Assembly (NCBI RefSeq): GCF_900111765.1
Contig: NZ_FOIB01000005.1
Coordinates: 62,001 to 126,000, forward strand
Length of the DNA stretch: 64,000 nucleotides
Direction of reading: 5' to 3'
Source of the DNA: Myxococcus fulvus
GTDB taxonomy: Bacteria > Myxococcota > Myxococcia > Myxococcales > Myxococcaceae
Shown here: positions 16,321 to 26,635 of the stretch, one piece after another
Layout of the letters: each line of letters opens with the position of its first letter
How positions within the stretch are numbered: the stretch's first letter is position 1
Made by a program: the position numbers and the translations under genes
The notes under the pieces: model-generated
The model's database searches: none
What the model was told of the DNA's origin: nothing
Seen by the model: the letters and a program-made list of their open reading frames with translations, nothing else

Positions 16321-17456
16321 GCACCTCGCCAGACCTGGACGCGCTGCGCACCGCCATCGAGAACCTGGACGAGGAGATTCTCGACGCGCTCCGCCGCCGC
16401 ATGGACCTGGCGGACGACGTGGCGCGCTCCAAGCTGGCCACCGCGGCGCCGTTCCGGGATCAGCGTCGCGAGGACCTGCTCCTGCGCCGCATCCGCACGC
16501 GCGCGTCCGAGCACGGGTTGGACCCGCATGAGACGGAGCGCATCTGGCGGCTGGTCATCGACATGTCGGTGGCGCGGCAGCAGGCGCTCGTCACGCGGAT
16601 GGACACGACGCCGTTGCGCGTGGGCTATCCGGGCGTCGAGGGCTCCTACAGCCACCTGGCCGCGCGCAGGCGCTACACGGGCCGCGCTGGCGGCGTGCTG
16701 CTCACGGGCTTCGATGATGCGCGCGAGGTGGTGGAGGCGGTGCGGCGCGGCGAGCAGGACCTGGCGCTGCTGCCCATCGAGAACACCACCGCCGGCAGCA
16801 TGAACGAGACGTACGATTTGCTCGCCGAGGGCGGCGTGGTCATCACCGCGGAGCTGGTGAGCCAGGTGGACCACCGGCTGCTCGGGCTGCCGGGCGCGAA
16901 GCTGGAGGGGCTCAGAGAGGTCATCTCGCATCCGCAGGCGCTGGCGCAGTGTGAGGCGTACCTGCGCGAGAAGCTGCCGTGGGTGCGGGCGGTGCCGGAC
17001 GCGGACACGGGTGGCGCGGCGCAGAAGGTGCGTGAGCGCAACGACGCCACGGTGGCCGCGATTGCCAGCGAGACGGCCGCGCAGCGCTTCGGCCTGGAGG
17101 TCCTGGCGCGCGAGCTCCAGCCGGAGTTCGACTACACGCGCTTCGTGGAGGTGGGCCGCGAGCCCACGCCGCTGGCTCCGGGCGTGCCGTGCAAGACGTC
17201 GTTGTTGATGGTGCTGGAGCACAAGCCGGGCACGCTGGGGGAGATGCTCCAGCGACTGACGCTGCGCGGGGTGAACCTGAGCAAGCTGGAGTCGCGTCCC
17301 ATTCCGGGTCGACCGTGGCAGTACCGGTTCTATGTCGACGTGGAGGGACATGCGGCCTCCGCGCCGCTGACGGCCGCGCTGGAGGACATCCGGCCGCTGA
17401 CGTCCTTCCTGCGCGTGCTGGGCACGTATGGCCGGGCCGAGGGAAGCCATGGATGA
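16317..17456 (+). CDS. pheA: Chorismate mutase / prephenate dehydratase (P-protein)
   Basis: 379 residues with the three P-protein parts in order. Chorismate mutase AroQ domain is at about 5-95 (LRTAIENLDEEILDALRRRM). The prephenate dehydratase domain is at about 100-285 (GYPGVEGSYSHLAA, LPIENTTAGSMNETYDLL and the catalytic DYTRFVEVG). A C-terminal ACT domain for phenylalanine feedback contains KLESRP. It converts chorismate through prephenate to phenylpyruvate. It overlaps a second dehydratase gene by 8 bp. Confidence 0.93.
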   Translation: MSTSPDLDALRTAIENLDEEILDALRRRMDLADDVARSKLATAAPFRDQRREDLLLRRIRTRASEHGLDPHETERIWRLVIDMSVARQQALVTRMDTTPLRVGYPGVEGSYSHLAARRRYTGRAGGVLLTGFDDAREVVEAVRRGEQDLALLPIENTTAGSMNETYDLLAEGGVVITAELVSQVDHRLLGLPGAKLEGLREVISHPQALAQCEAYLREKLPWVRAVPDADTGGAAQKVRERNDATVAAIASETAAQRFGLEVLARELQPEFDYTRFVEVGREPTPLAPGVPCKTSLLMVLEHKPGTLGEMLQRLTLRGVNLSKLESRPIPGRPWQYRFYVDVEGHAASAPLTAALEDIRPLTSFLRVLGTYGRAEGSHG

Positions 17457-18279
17457 GTTGTCAGCCTCGGAGACTCGCGTCGCGTTCCAGGGGGAGCCGG
17501 GGGCGTATGGGGAAGAGGCCCTGCGCGTGTTGTATGGACCGGACGTCGAGGCGGTCCCCTGCCCCACCTTCCGCGCCGTGTTCGAGGCAGTGGCCGAGGG
17601 CCACGTGGACAGCGGCGTGATTCCGGTGGAGAGCTCGCTGGGCGGGCCGGTGGCGGAGAACGTGGACCTGCTGCTGGAGCATGACCTGCCCATCTCCAGT
17701 GAGCTGTCGCTGCGCATCCACCACTGTCTCGTCGCGCCCCCGGGGCTCGCGCTGGAGGACGTGGAGCAGGTGCTGTCGCATCCCCAGGCGCTGGCGCAGT
17801 GCGCGGGCTATCTGCGGCGGCGCGGCCTCAGGCCCGTGCCCGAGGCGAACACCGCCATCGCGGCGCGCAGGATTTCTCGCGAGGCGCTCCCGCGCACGGC
17901 GGCCATCGCCAGCAGCCTGGCGGCGGAGCTGTATGGGCTGGTGGTGCTCGAGGATGGCGTGGAGGACTCGTCGGACAACTACACGCGCTTCGTCACACTG
18001 GGCGAGGAGCCCGAGCGCACGTGGAAGCGGCGCAAGACGGCGCTCGCCCTGACGGTGCCCAATGAGCCTGGGGCGCTGTACCGCGTGCTGGGCGCGTTCT
18101 CCGCGCGCGGGCTGGACGTGTCCCGCCTGGAGTCGCGTCCCCAGCGTCGCGCGTGGGAGTACGTCTGGTGCCTGGATGTCGAGGGGGCGCTGGAGGAGGC
18201 GCGCGTGCGAGAGGCGGTGCAGGCGGCGCAGGCCGCGTGCATCACCCTGCGCGTGCTCGGCAGCTACGGCGTGGCCTGA
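17449..18279 (+). CDS. Second prephenate dehydratase (no chorismate mutase domain)
   Basis: 276 residues: a dehydratase domain (AFQGEPGAYGEEAL, IPVESSLGGPVAENVDLLL, catalytic NYTRFVTLG) followed by an ACT domain (NEPGALYRVLGAF, RLESRP). Catalytic Thr-Arg-Phe and the ESRP regulatory motif are both kept, so it looks active and Phe-sensitive. The ATG at 17449 has GAGGGAAG upstream and starts 8 bp before the pheA stop. It may be a feedback-divergent second isoenzyme or an arogenate-type dehydratase; the sequence does not decide. Confidence 0.88.
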   Translation: MDELSASETRVAFQGEPGAYGEEALRVLYGPDVEAVPCPTFRAVFEAVAEGHVDSGVIPVESSLGGPVAENVDLLLEHDLPISSELSLRIHHCLVAPPGLALEDVEQVLSHPQALAQCAGYLRRRGLRPVPEANTAIAARRISREALPRTAAIASSLAAELYGLVVLEDGVEDSSDNYTRFVTLGEEPERTWKRRKTALALTVPNEPGALYRVLGAFSARGLDVSRLESRPQRRAWEYVWCLDVEGALEEARVREAVQAAQAACITLRVLGSYGVA

Positions 18280-18306
18280 GTCGAGCGCCACGCCGCGCGG
18301 GCGTCA

Positions 18307-19416
18307 TCAGGCCGTCAGTCCATCGCCGTTCTTCACGGCGGCCTGGTACGCCTCGCGGATGATCTGCGTGTAGCGCTGGAGCGCGCCGAGCTGCTCCATG
18401 CGCAGCGCCTGCGGACCGTCGCACAGCGCGGCCTCGGGCTGCGGGTGGAAGTCCACCAACACCATGGACGCGCCCGCGATGAGCCCCTGCCCGATCGCAT
18501 GGAAGATGTCCGGCAGGCCGTCCGGCGGCAGGTCCGCGCGGCCGATGGCGTGTGACGGGTCCACGCACACGGGCATGCGCGTCAGCCGCCGCACCACGGG
18601 CACGTGCGCGAAGTCCACCATGTTGCGGTGCGGGTCACCCAGGTGCGTCTTCACGCCGCGCAAGCAGAAGACGATCTTCGGGTTGCCCTCGCTCGCGATG
18701 TACTCGCACGCGTTGAGGGACTCCTCCAGCGTGATGCCCATGCCGCGCTTGAAGAGCACGGGGAACACGCGCTGCTGACCAATCGACTTGAGCAGCTCGA
18801 AGTTCTGCGCGTTGCGCGTGCCCACCTGGAGCATCACGCCCGTGGCGTTGCCCGACCGCTCCAGCGCGTCGCGAATCTCGTCGATGTGGCGAGGATGCGT
18901 CACCTCCATCGCCACGACCTTGATGCCGTGCTTCCCGGCGGACTCGAACACCCACGGCAGGCACGCCGCGCCCAGGCCCTGGAACTCGTACGGGTTGGTG
19001 CGGGGCTTGTACGCCCCCATGCGCGTGGTGCGGATGTCGTGGCGCGCGAGCGCCGCCATCATCGTCTCCACGTTCTCCTTCGTGTCCACCGCGCACAGGC
19101 CCGCGAACAACTGCACCGAGCGCTCATCGAACGTCACGCCGTTGTACTCGAAGCCCGTCGTCGTGCGCTGGCCCTTGTGCCGGCCGATGACGCGGTACTT
19201 CTGCGACACGCGCACCACCTGCCGCACACCCGGGATCTGCTCGAAGACCTCCGTCGGCACCTGGGCCGTGGAGCCCAGCAGGTACACCTCCGTCACCGTG
19301 AACTCCGCTCCCTCGATGACGTGAGGACGCGGCGTCACCCCCTTGTACTGGGCGGCGGCTTGGAGGACTGCGGACACCACGGACTCGGGTGAGTCCGGCT
19401 CGAGCATGACGATCAT
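18307..19416 (-). CDS. aroF: 3-deoxy-7-phosphoheptulonate (DAHP) synthase
   Basis: 369 residues of the AroA(I-beta)/B. subtilis-like class: a ferredoxin-like N-terminal regulatory domain (MIVMLEPDSPESVVSAVLQAA) and the barrel with GAYKPRTNPYEFQGLG, LLQVGTRNAQNFELL, VLFKRGMG, ICLRG-type FCLRGVKTH, VDPSHAIGR and the metal-binding DFHPQPEAALCDGPQ. It makes DAHP from PEP and erythrose-4-phosphate, the first step toward chorismate. It faces the pheA pair, ending 27 bp away. Confidence 0.92.
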   Translation of the reverse strand: MIVMLEPDSPESVVSAVLQAAAQYKGVTPRPHVIEGAEFTVTEVYLLGSTAQVPTEVFEQIPGVRQVVRVSQKYRVIGRHKGQRTTTGFEYNGVTFDERSVQLFAGLCAVDTKENVETMMAALARHDIRTTRMGAYKPRTNPYEFQGLGAACLPWVFESAGKHGIKVVAMEVTHPRHIDEIRDALERSGNATGVMLQVGTRNAQNFELLKSIGQQRVFPVLFKRGMGITLEESLNACEYIASEGNPKIVFCLRGVKTHLGDPHRNMVDFAHVPVVRRLTRMPVCVDPSHAIGRADLPPDGLPDIFHAIGQGLIAGASMVLVDFHPQPEAALCDGPQALRMEQLGALQRYTQIIREAYQAAVKNGDGLTA

Positions 19417-19596
19417 CTTCGGAATCTCCAGACAGCTCTGTCTTGTAGGTCTTTGAGTGGGCGCGGACCGGGTCGCGCGACTTGTAACATCGGGAACGCG
19501 CGGATGCGTCCACACGCGGGCACGAGGCACGGCAAGCGGCCCGCCCCGAGAGGGAGGACGCCTCGGGGCACGCGGCCCCCTGCCCCGCTGCCTGCT

Positions 19597-20163
19597 TCAG
19601 CTGCCCGCGGGCCGCAGACGCAGGGCCAGCTGCGCGTAGTGGTCCCGCTGGGTCGTGTCACCCAGGTTCTCCCAGACGTCGGACAAGGCCTTGGCGGCCT
19701 CGACGTACGCGGGAGACAGCTCCAGGGCGAGCTCGAAGGTGTACCGGGCCAGCCGATAGCGCGCCTTGTCCGGACGCCGGGAGCCACGGGTGAGCAGCGC
19801 GTTGCCGCGCTCATAGACCTCGATGGCGGCCGCCTCGCGATAGCCGGGCTCCGGGTTGAGCTGGGTGGCACGGCCCATCAACTGGGCGGCGGCCTCCGGC
19901 TCTCCGAGCTCGAGCTGACACAGGGCGGCCTCGCGATGCGGGTCCGCGGCGGACGGGTCCACCTCGATGGCGCGCTCGAAGCAGCGCAGGGCCTCTTCCG
20001 CGCGACCGAGCCGAGCCAGGGACGAACCCCGCGCCGTCAGGGCCGGGAAGTGCTTCGGGTCCACGGCGAGGACCTTGTCGAAGGCGGAGATCGCGGCCTC
20101 GTGGTGGCCAGACATCGAGAGGCTGGAGCCCTCGTTGAACGCCGCGAACAGCAACTTGGACAT
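19597..20163 (-). CDS. Tetratricopeptide-repeat protein
   Basis: 188 residues with at least three TPR units (AISAFDKVLAVDPKHFPAL, ALRCFERAIEVDPSAAD, YTFELALELSPAYVEAAKAL). No signal peptide or catalytic motif, so probably a cytoplasmic protein-interaction scaffold. ATG 20163 has CTGGGGG before it; the open frame upstream looks non-coding. It is followed by the aroF upstream region and preceded by a gap of 187 bp. Confidence 0.75.
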   Translation of the reverse strand: MSKLLFAAFNEGSSLSMSGHHEAAISAFDKVLAVDPKHFPALTARGSSLARLGRAEEALRCFERAIEVDPSAADPHREAALCQLELGEPEAAAQLMGRATQLNPEPGYREAAAIEVYERGNALLTRGSRRPDKARYRLARYTFELALELSPAYVEAAKALSDVWENLGDTTQRDHYAQLALRLRPAGS

Positions 20164-20350
20164 CGTGCCCCCAGGGCAAGGGTTGCCCGGCCATGCCAAT
20201 GGCCGTTCATCCAGCCTCGCACCGTGGAGCACCGAGTGGAAAGCCGTTCCAGGTCGTCTCGGCTTCGTCCGACTGATGGGAGCCATCCGCTCCGCTCGGG
20301 GCCACCCCGGGGCCCTGACCCCGTGAGTGGCCCTTCCTGGGACGCGCGGT

Positions 20351-22600
20351 TCAGAGGCGCAGACCCGCCTGGACCCCGGCCCACATCAGGACGTCGCGGT
20401 CCGACGACTTGGAGAACCGGCTGAGCGCCGTCACCGGCTCGCCGTCCGTGGCGTGCAGGATGTTGAACGTGGGGCCCGCGAAGATGGCGAAGCGCGGGGC
20501 GAACGCGTAGCCCACCATCAACCGCCCCTGGTGCAGCATCCGGTTGTCCGCGAGCGCCCCGCCCCACTCGTGGATGGTGTTCGTCACCACGTCCACGTCG
20601 AAGTAGAGCCGCTCGGTCAGCGGAACGTGCCCGCCCAGGCCCACGCCCGTCGTCCAGTGGCTGGGGCCCCGGTGGTCCGGCACCGCGCCCATGCCCACCA
20701 CCAGCGTCGTGTAGAGGTAGCGGCTGCCCACCTTGAGCGCGACGTTGGCGTAGTTGAAGTCGTTGCCGTAGGCCTCCACGTGGAACTGGCCGTTGCGCAC
20801 GATGTTGAGCAGGCCCACCGGCACGCCGGATTCCAGGTTGTTCGCCACGTTGATGATGCCCAGCTGCAGGCCGTTCATCTTCCCGGCGACGTTGATCAGG
20901 CCCACCTGCGCGCCCCTCACGTCTCCGCCCACGTTGATGAGCGACAGCTGCGCGCCCTGGATGGAGTTGACGCGGCTGACGCCCACCGCCATCTGCACGC
21001 CGCGCATCGACCCGGCCACCCAGCTCAGGCCCACCGCGCCCTGGTAGCCGTCCATGTCGCCGTCCACCCAGCTGCTGCCCACCGCCATCTGCACGCCCTT
21101 CATGGACGCGCGAGACACGCTGGCGCCCACCGCGAGCTGCCCCAGGTAGCCACCCTGGCTCGCCATGTTGAGGCCCACCGCGGCCTGCAGGCCTTCCGCC
21201 CTGCCGCTGGCCCAGTTGCCGCCCACCGCGAGCTGCGCGCCCTCCATGATGTCGCGCGCCACGTTGCCGCCGAGGGCCGTCTGCACGCCGTGGATCTCCC
21301 CAGAATTCCAGTTCGCCCCCAGCGCCATCGCGAAGCCATCCAGCCGCCCCAGGGTCGCCAGGCCCAGCGAGATGGAGAGCGCGTTGTCCATCGCCTGCCC
21401 GCCGCCCCACAGGTCGTTCGTCTGGAGCTTCGGGGCCAGGCCCAGGTTGACGAAGCGGAAGTTGCCGCGCGCGGGAGCCAGGGGCTCGACCATCGGCCCC
21501 TGCGCGCCCGTCGCCACGGCGCCACCGCCACGCATCGCCGTCAGCTCGCCCTGCATCGCCACGAAGGCCGTGTGGGCCAGCACGGTGCGGCCCGCGTCGC
21601 CCACCGTGAGCACCGCCTGGGAGCTGGCGCCGCGCGACTCACGCGTCACCGTGTAGCGGCCCGGCTGCAGACCCAGCTCGGTGGAGCGGCCCGCCAGCTT
21701 GTTGAGCTCCACGACGAGGCGGCCGGGCTCGTCGCGGATGAACAGGCGCCCCTCCACGTTCTCGTCCATGACGAGCACCGCGGTGGTGGAGCGCAGGTCC
21801 GTCATCACCAGCTCGCCCGTGCCGGCCAGCTCGATGTCATAGGCCGGGTGCTGCGCGCCCGCGCGCGTGCGCTCCGTGCGCGCGAGCGTCTCGTGGAAGG
21901 CGAACTGGTAGGCCTCGTGCAGCGTGACGCGGCCATCGCCCGTGGCGTCCGCCGCGCCGCGCAGGCCCGACACCAGGTTGTGCGTGAAGAACGAGCCGCC
22001 GATGCGGTCCGACTCCTGCGACACCTCGTCCTCGGACGACGAGGTGAGGATGGCGTGGCCCCGCACGGCCGTGGACGTGTCCACCAGGAACGCGGGACGG
22101 CGCACGCCGCCCTTCGAGCGCGCCAGCGTGCCGGAGGCGCACGAGTCCAGGATGGCGATGCGCACGTCCGCGGGGAGCTGCTCCAGCGCCTGCCGCAGCT
22201 CGCGGTAGCCGAAGCGGTCCTGATGCAAGAGCAGCCCCTCCTCGTCGGAGTGGCCGGAGTAGTAGATGAGCGCCTCGGTGCGTCCGCCCGGCGTCTTGCC
22301 CGCGGCGACCATCGCCTTGAAGCGGGCCAGCGCGCTCTCCAGCGCCTTGCGGTCGCCCTCGAGCAGCAGCATCCGGTCCTGCCGCTGCACGCCGCCGAGC
22401 TCCTCCAGCACCTGGCCGAAGGCGTTCGCGTCGGTGACGGCGTAGCGCAGCTTCGCGCGGCCGGGGCCGCCGTCGTTGACGCCCACGAGCAGCGCGAACC
22501 GACGCACGGCGACGGGGTTGGAGGAAGGGGTACCGGCTGGGGCCGCCGTGGCCAGGGTGGGAAGCAACAGGGACAGGAACAGGAGTGACCGCGCCATCAC
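20351..22600 (-). CDS. Exported caspase-family (C14) protein with repeat region and C-terminal barrel
   Basis: 749 residues. Signal peptide (SLLFLSLLLPTLATAAPA), caspase-like domain about 35-245 with catalytic His117 in YYSGHSDEEG and Cys154 in LDSCASG, an Ig-like stretch about 260-345, then about ten 18-20-residue repeats at 410-605 (GVQMAVG-x-S/N, GAQLAVGGNW, LGIINVANN types), and a final barrel-like segment ending in VQAGLRL. The repeats resemble the LA_2272-type surface repeats of outer-membrane proteins. Starts at overlapping GTG 22600 or ATG 22597, coupled to the upstream gene. Likely anchored in or exposed at the outer membrane. Confidence 0.82.
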   Translation of the reverse strand: MMARSLLFLSLLLPTLATAAPAGTPSSNPVAVRRFALLVGVNDGGPGRAKLRYAVTDANAFGQVLEELGGVQRQDRMLLLEGDRKALESALARFKAMVAAGKTPGGRTEALIYYSGHSDEEGLLLHQDRFGYRELRQALEQLPADVRIAILDSCASGTLARSKGGVRRPAFLVDTSTAVRGHAILTSSSEDEVSQESDRIGGSFFTHNLVSGLRGAADATGDGRVTLHEAYQFAFHETLARTERTRAGAQHPAYDIELAGTGELVMTDLRSTTAVLVMDENVEGRLFIRDEPGRLVVELNKLAGRSTELGLQPGRYTVTRESRGASSQAVLTVGDAGRTVLAHTAFVAMQGELTAMRGGGAVATGAQGPMVEPLAPARGNFRFVNLGLAPKLQTNDLWGGGQAMDNALSISLGLATLGRLDGFAMALGANWNSGEIHGVQTALGGNVARDIMEGAQLAVGGNWASGRAEGLQAAVGLNMASQGGYLGQLAVGASVSRASMKGVQMAVGSSWVDGDMDGYQGAVGLSWVAGSMRGVQMAVGVSRVNSIQGAQLSLINVGGDVRGAQVGLINVAGKMNGLQLGIINVANNLESGVPVGLLNIVRNGQFHVEAYGNDFNYANVALKVGSRYLYTTLVVGMGAVPDHRGPSHWTTGVGLGGHVPLTERLYFDVDVVTNTIHEWGGALADNRMLHQGRLMVGYAFAPRFAIFAGPTFNILHATDGEPVTALSRFSKSSDRDVLMWAGVQAGLRL

Positions 22601-23406
22601 GGCACCTTCTCCAACGTGAAGGATGTCTGGGCCAGGGTACCCGGAAGCGGGAGCGGCCGGGTGCTCGCCTCGGTGGGCTGACGTGCGAGCTTCCGCGCGG
22701 ACTCCAGCACGAGGCCCACATCGATGGGTGAATCCGAGGTGACGAAAAAGAAGCGCTCGAAGTCGGGGGCGTCGTCGAGCTCGTACGCGTGCGCCAGCGA
22801 CACCGCGTCCCCCTTCTGCAGCCGGGTGCTGCCCACCAGCGTGGTGGGGTGGTGGAGCGTCACCGCGCCCCGGCCATCCACGGACACCACCGTCCCGTAG
22901 CGCCGCCCGCCGGCGAGGTAGCTCAGCTGGAGCAGGTCACCGCGCCGGGCGCGAGTGCGGTCCGCGAGCAGCTCCGTGGAGCCGTCGTGCTGCCGGTACA
23001 CCAAGAGCCGCGCGTCACCCTTGATGCCGACCGTCTCCTCCATCAGCTCGACCCGCGCGGGCATCAGCGCCGGGGGCTCGGCCACCCGCTCCGGCTGGGC
23101 CGACAGCATGAGCAGCACCAGCGACGCCGCCACGGGCAACCCCATGGACAGCCCATGCCAGCCCGGGTAGCGCGCCGCGTGCTCGCGCTGGACGTCCGCG
23201 GTGCGCGCGCGGCGGGCGACCTCCCGGGCGAAGTCCTCGGGGGGATGGCGGGCCAGCGTCTGGGCCGAGTCCGCCTCCAGCCGCGCCAGCCGGGCCCTCC
23301 CGTGAGGCTCGCGCTCCAGCCGGGCGCGAGCGTCGGCGAGCGCGTCCGGGGACAGCTCGCCCAGGGCAATCCGCTCCAGCAGCCAGTCAGGGGTGCACAG
23401 GGCCAT
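22597..23406 (-). CDS. Single-pass membrane protein, anti-sigma-like partner of the caspase
   Basis: 269 residues: an N-terminal cytoplasmic helical part (WLLERIALGELSPDALADARARLEREP) like anti-sigma leaders, one transmembrane helix (LPVAASLVLLMLSAQP), and a periplasmic domain of the DUF4384 kind (RRGDLLQLSYLAGGRRYGTVVS, FFFVTSD) common beside bacterial caspases. No zinc-binding H-x3-C-x2-C is seen. Its stop overlaps the caspase start. No sigma-factor gene is adjacent, which is unusual. A GTG at 23412 is an alternative start. Confidence 0.65.
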   Translation of the reverse strand: MALCTPDWLLERIALGELSPDALADARARLEREPHGRARLARLEADSAQTLARHPPEDFAREVARRARTADVQREHAARYPGWHGLSMGLPVAASLVLLMLSAQPERVAEPPALMPARVELMEETVGIKGDARLLVYRQHDGSTELLADRTRARRGDLLQLSYLAGGRRYGTVVSVDGRGAVTLHHPTTLVGSTRLQKGDAVSLAHAYELDDAPDFERFFFVTSDSPIDVGLVLESARKLARQPTEASTRPLPLPGTLAQTSFTLEKVP

Positions 23407-23573
23407 GCTCACGAAGCCTCCAGCGCGGTCCACAAGCCCCATCTCCAGGCCTCCGCCGCGCCCTCCGCCCACTGGAACACCACCCTGCCCTGGAACTGTC
23501 ACCTGCTCGTGAGGACACGCCCCGACGTCGACTGGCGCAGGTGCGCGGATGTAGGCCCCCGCCCGGACGAGGG

Positions 23574-24887
23574 CTAATAGGTGAGGACCATCAGCTCCTC
23601 GTCCACGTAGGCGCCGCCGATCTTCAAGGCCCGGGGCTCCACGCCGTAGGTCTGGAAGCCGACGGAGCGGTACAGCTCGTGGGCGGACGTGTTGCCGGCG
23701 ACGACGGCGAGCAGGAGCTGCTCGACCCCGGGCAGCTTGCGCCCCTCGGCGATGGCGGCCTGGAGCAGCCGGCGGCCCAGCCCTCGCGATTGCGCCTCCG
23801 CCGGGACGTACATGCCCCAGACGACGGCCTTGTGCGCGCTCTTGCGGCGAGGCTCCCGGCGCACGCCCACCATGCCCACCAGCTTCGTCCCGTCATAGGC
23901 GCCGAGCACCCGCTGCGAGTCGCTCGACTCCAGCCGCGCGCGCATCTCGTCGAGCGAGCGCAGGGACTCCTCCTCGAACGAGGTGCCGAACGACTCCGGG
24001 TGCTCCTTCAGCGCGCGCAGCCGCAGGGCGAAGAAGGCCTCCGCCTCCGAGGGGAAGACGGGGCGGATGGCGATGTCCCCCTCCCCGCTCGAGCGCCCCT
24101 CCTCCTTGAGCACCGCGGTGAAGCCCTGGACGAAGTCCGGGTAGCGCGGCGTCCAGCCCAGCTCCTTGAGCCGCTCGTTGGAGATGGCCCGGTCTCCCCG
24201 GAGCGACTCGTGCAGCGTCTCCAGCGGGACGCGGGGCGGAGGCGACATGCCCAGCCGGTGCGCCAGCCAGGTGACGGTCTCCTCCAGCGGCGCGGCCCGG
24301 TCATCCGCCGCGCAGTAGAGCGCGCCCGGCGTGCCGCGCTCGAGCACCGCGAGGATGGCCGCGCCCAGGTCATCGACGTGGATGCGGGAGATGCGCCCGC
24401 CCTTGTCCGGGAGCCGGAGGTTGCCGGAGAGCAGCCGCGAGTGCGCGCCGCGCCCCGGACCGTAGATGCCGGCGATGCGCAGCACCATGGCGCCCAGCGG
24501 CAGGTAGCGAGACTCGGCCTCCAGGCGCGGCAGCGACGCGGGCCAGGTGACGTCCACCGGCGTGTCCTCGTCCACCACGCCGCGCGCGCCGCCATAGACG
24601 CCCGTGGAGGACAGGTACATCAGCCGCGCGGGAGGCTGGGCCGCGAGCGCCTGGGCCAGGGCCACGTCGAGCCCGGCCTCGGGCGGAATCGAGACGACCA
24701 CGTACGCGCCCTTCGTCTGGAGGAGCGCGTCCTCCAGCGAGGCGACGCGGGCGCCCGCGCGCTGGAGCTCCTCGCGGCGGGCGGGGTCTCGCGTGGTCGC
24801 GAGCACCTCGCGTCCCGCCTGGGCCTGGCCGACCGCGAGCCGCGTCAGCGTGTAACCAGAGCCCAGCAGGACGAGAGGTGGCGTCAT
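23574..24887 (-). CDS. NAD-dependent epimerase-like domain fused to a GNAT acetyltransferase
   Basis: 437 residues in two parts. Residues 1 to about 285 form an extended SDR (LVLLGSGYTLTRLAVGQAQ, YLSSTGVYGGARGVVDEDTP, LRIAGIYGPGRGAHSRL), like YeeZ-type nucleotide-sugar epimerase-like proteins, lacking a classical YxxxK at full consensus. From about 295 comes a GNAT (DIAIRPVFPSEAEAFFALRLRAL, MYVPAEAQSRGLGRRLLQAA, ELYRSVGFQTYG). The frame is uninterrupted with a normal start (GGGGGG before ATG 24887), so this is a true fusion. Substrate unknown. Confidence 0.8.
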   Translation of the reverse strand: MTPPLVLLGSGYTLTRLAVGQAQAGREVLATTRDPARREELQRAGARVASLEDALLQTKGAYVVVSIPPEAGLDVALAQALAAQPPARLMYLSSTGVYGGARGVVDEDTPVDVTWPASLPRLEAESRYLPLGAMVLRIAGIYGPGRGAHSRLLSGNLRLPDKGGRISRIHVDDLGAAILAVLERGTPGALYCAADDRAAPLEETVTWLAHRLGMSPPPRVPLETLHESLRGDRAISNERLKELGWTPRYPDFVQGFTAVLKEEGRSSGEGDIAIRPVFPSEAEAFFALRLRALKEHPESFGTSFEEESLRSLDEMRARLESSDSQRVLGAYDGTKLVGMVGVRREPRRKSAHKAVVWGMYVPAEAQSRGLGRRLLQAAIAEGRKLPGVEQLLLAVVAGNTSAHELYRSVGFQTYGVEPRALKIGGAYVDEELMVLTY

Positions 24888-24938
24888 GCCCCCCGCGATA
24901 ACGGGAGCGGGGGGCGAACGCAAGGCGGGACGTGTCGA

Positions 24939-26591
<1,653 letters not shown>

Positions 26592-26635
26592 CCCCTCGCC
26601 TCCGCTCGCCCTCTGCATCGAACCTCCGCCCATCC

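Noticed and set aside
18273-18315. Inverted repeat GGCCTGA/TCAGGCC between pheA2 and aroF ends
   Set aside because: Loop of about 27 bases and no T-run; too weak for a terminator call.
20327-22588. Plus-strand 750-codon frame opposite the caspase gene
   Set aside because: Low-complexity His/Arg/Val composition with no motif; the caspase on the other strand has clear catalytic motifs and a signal peptide.
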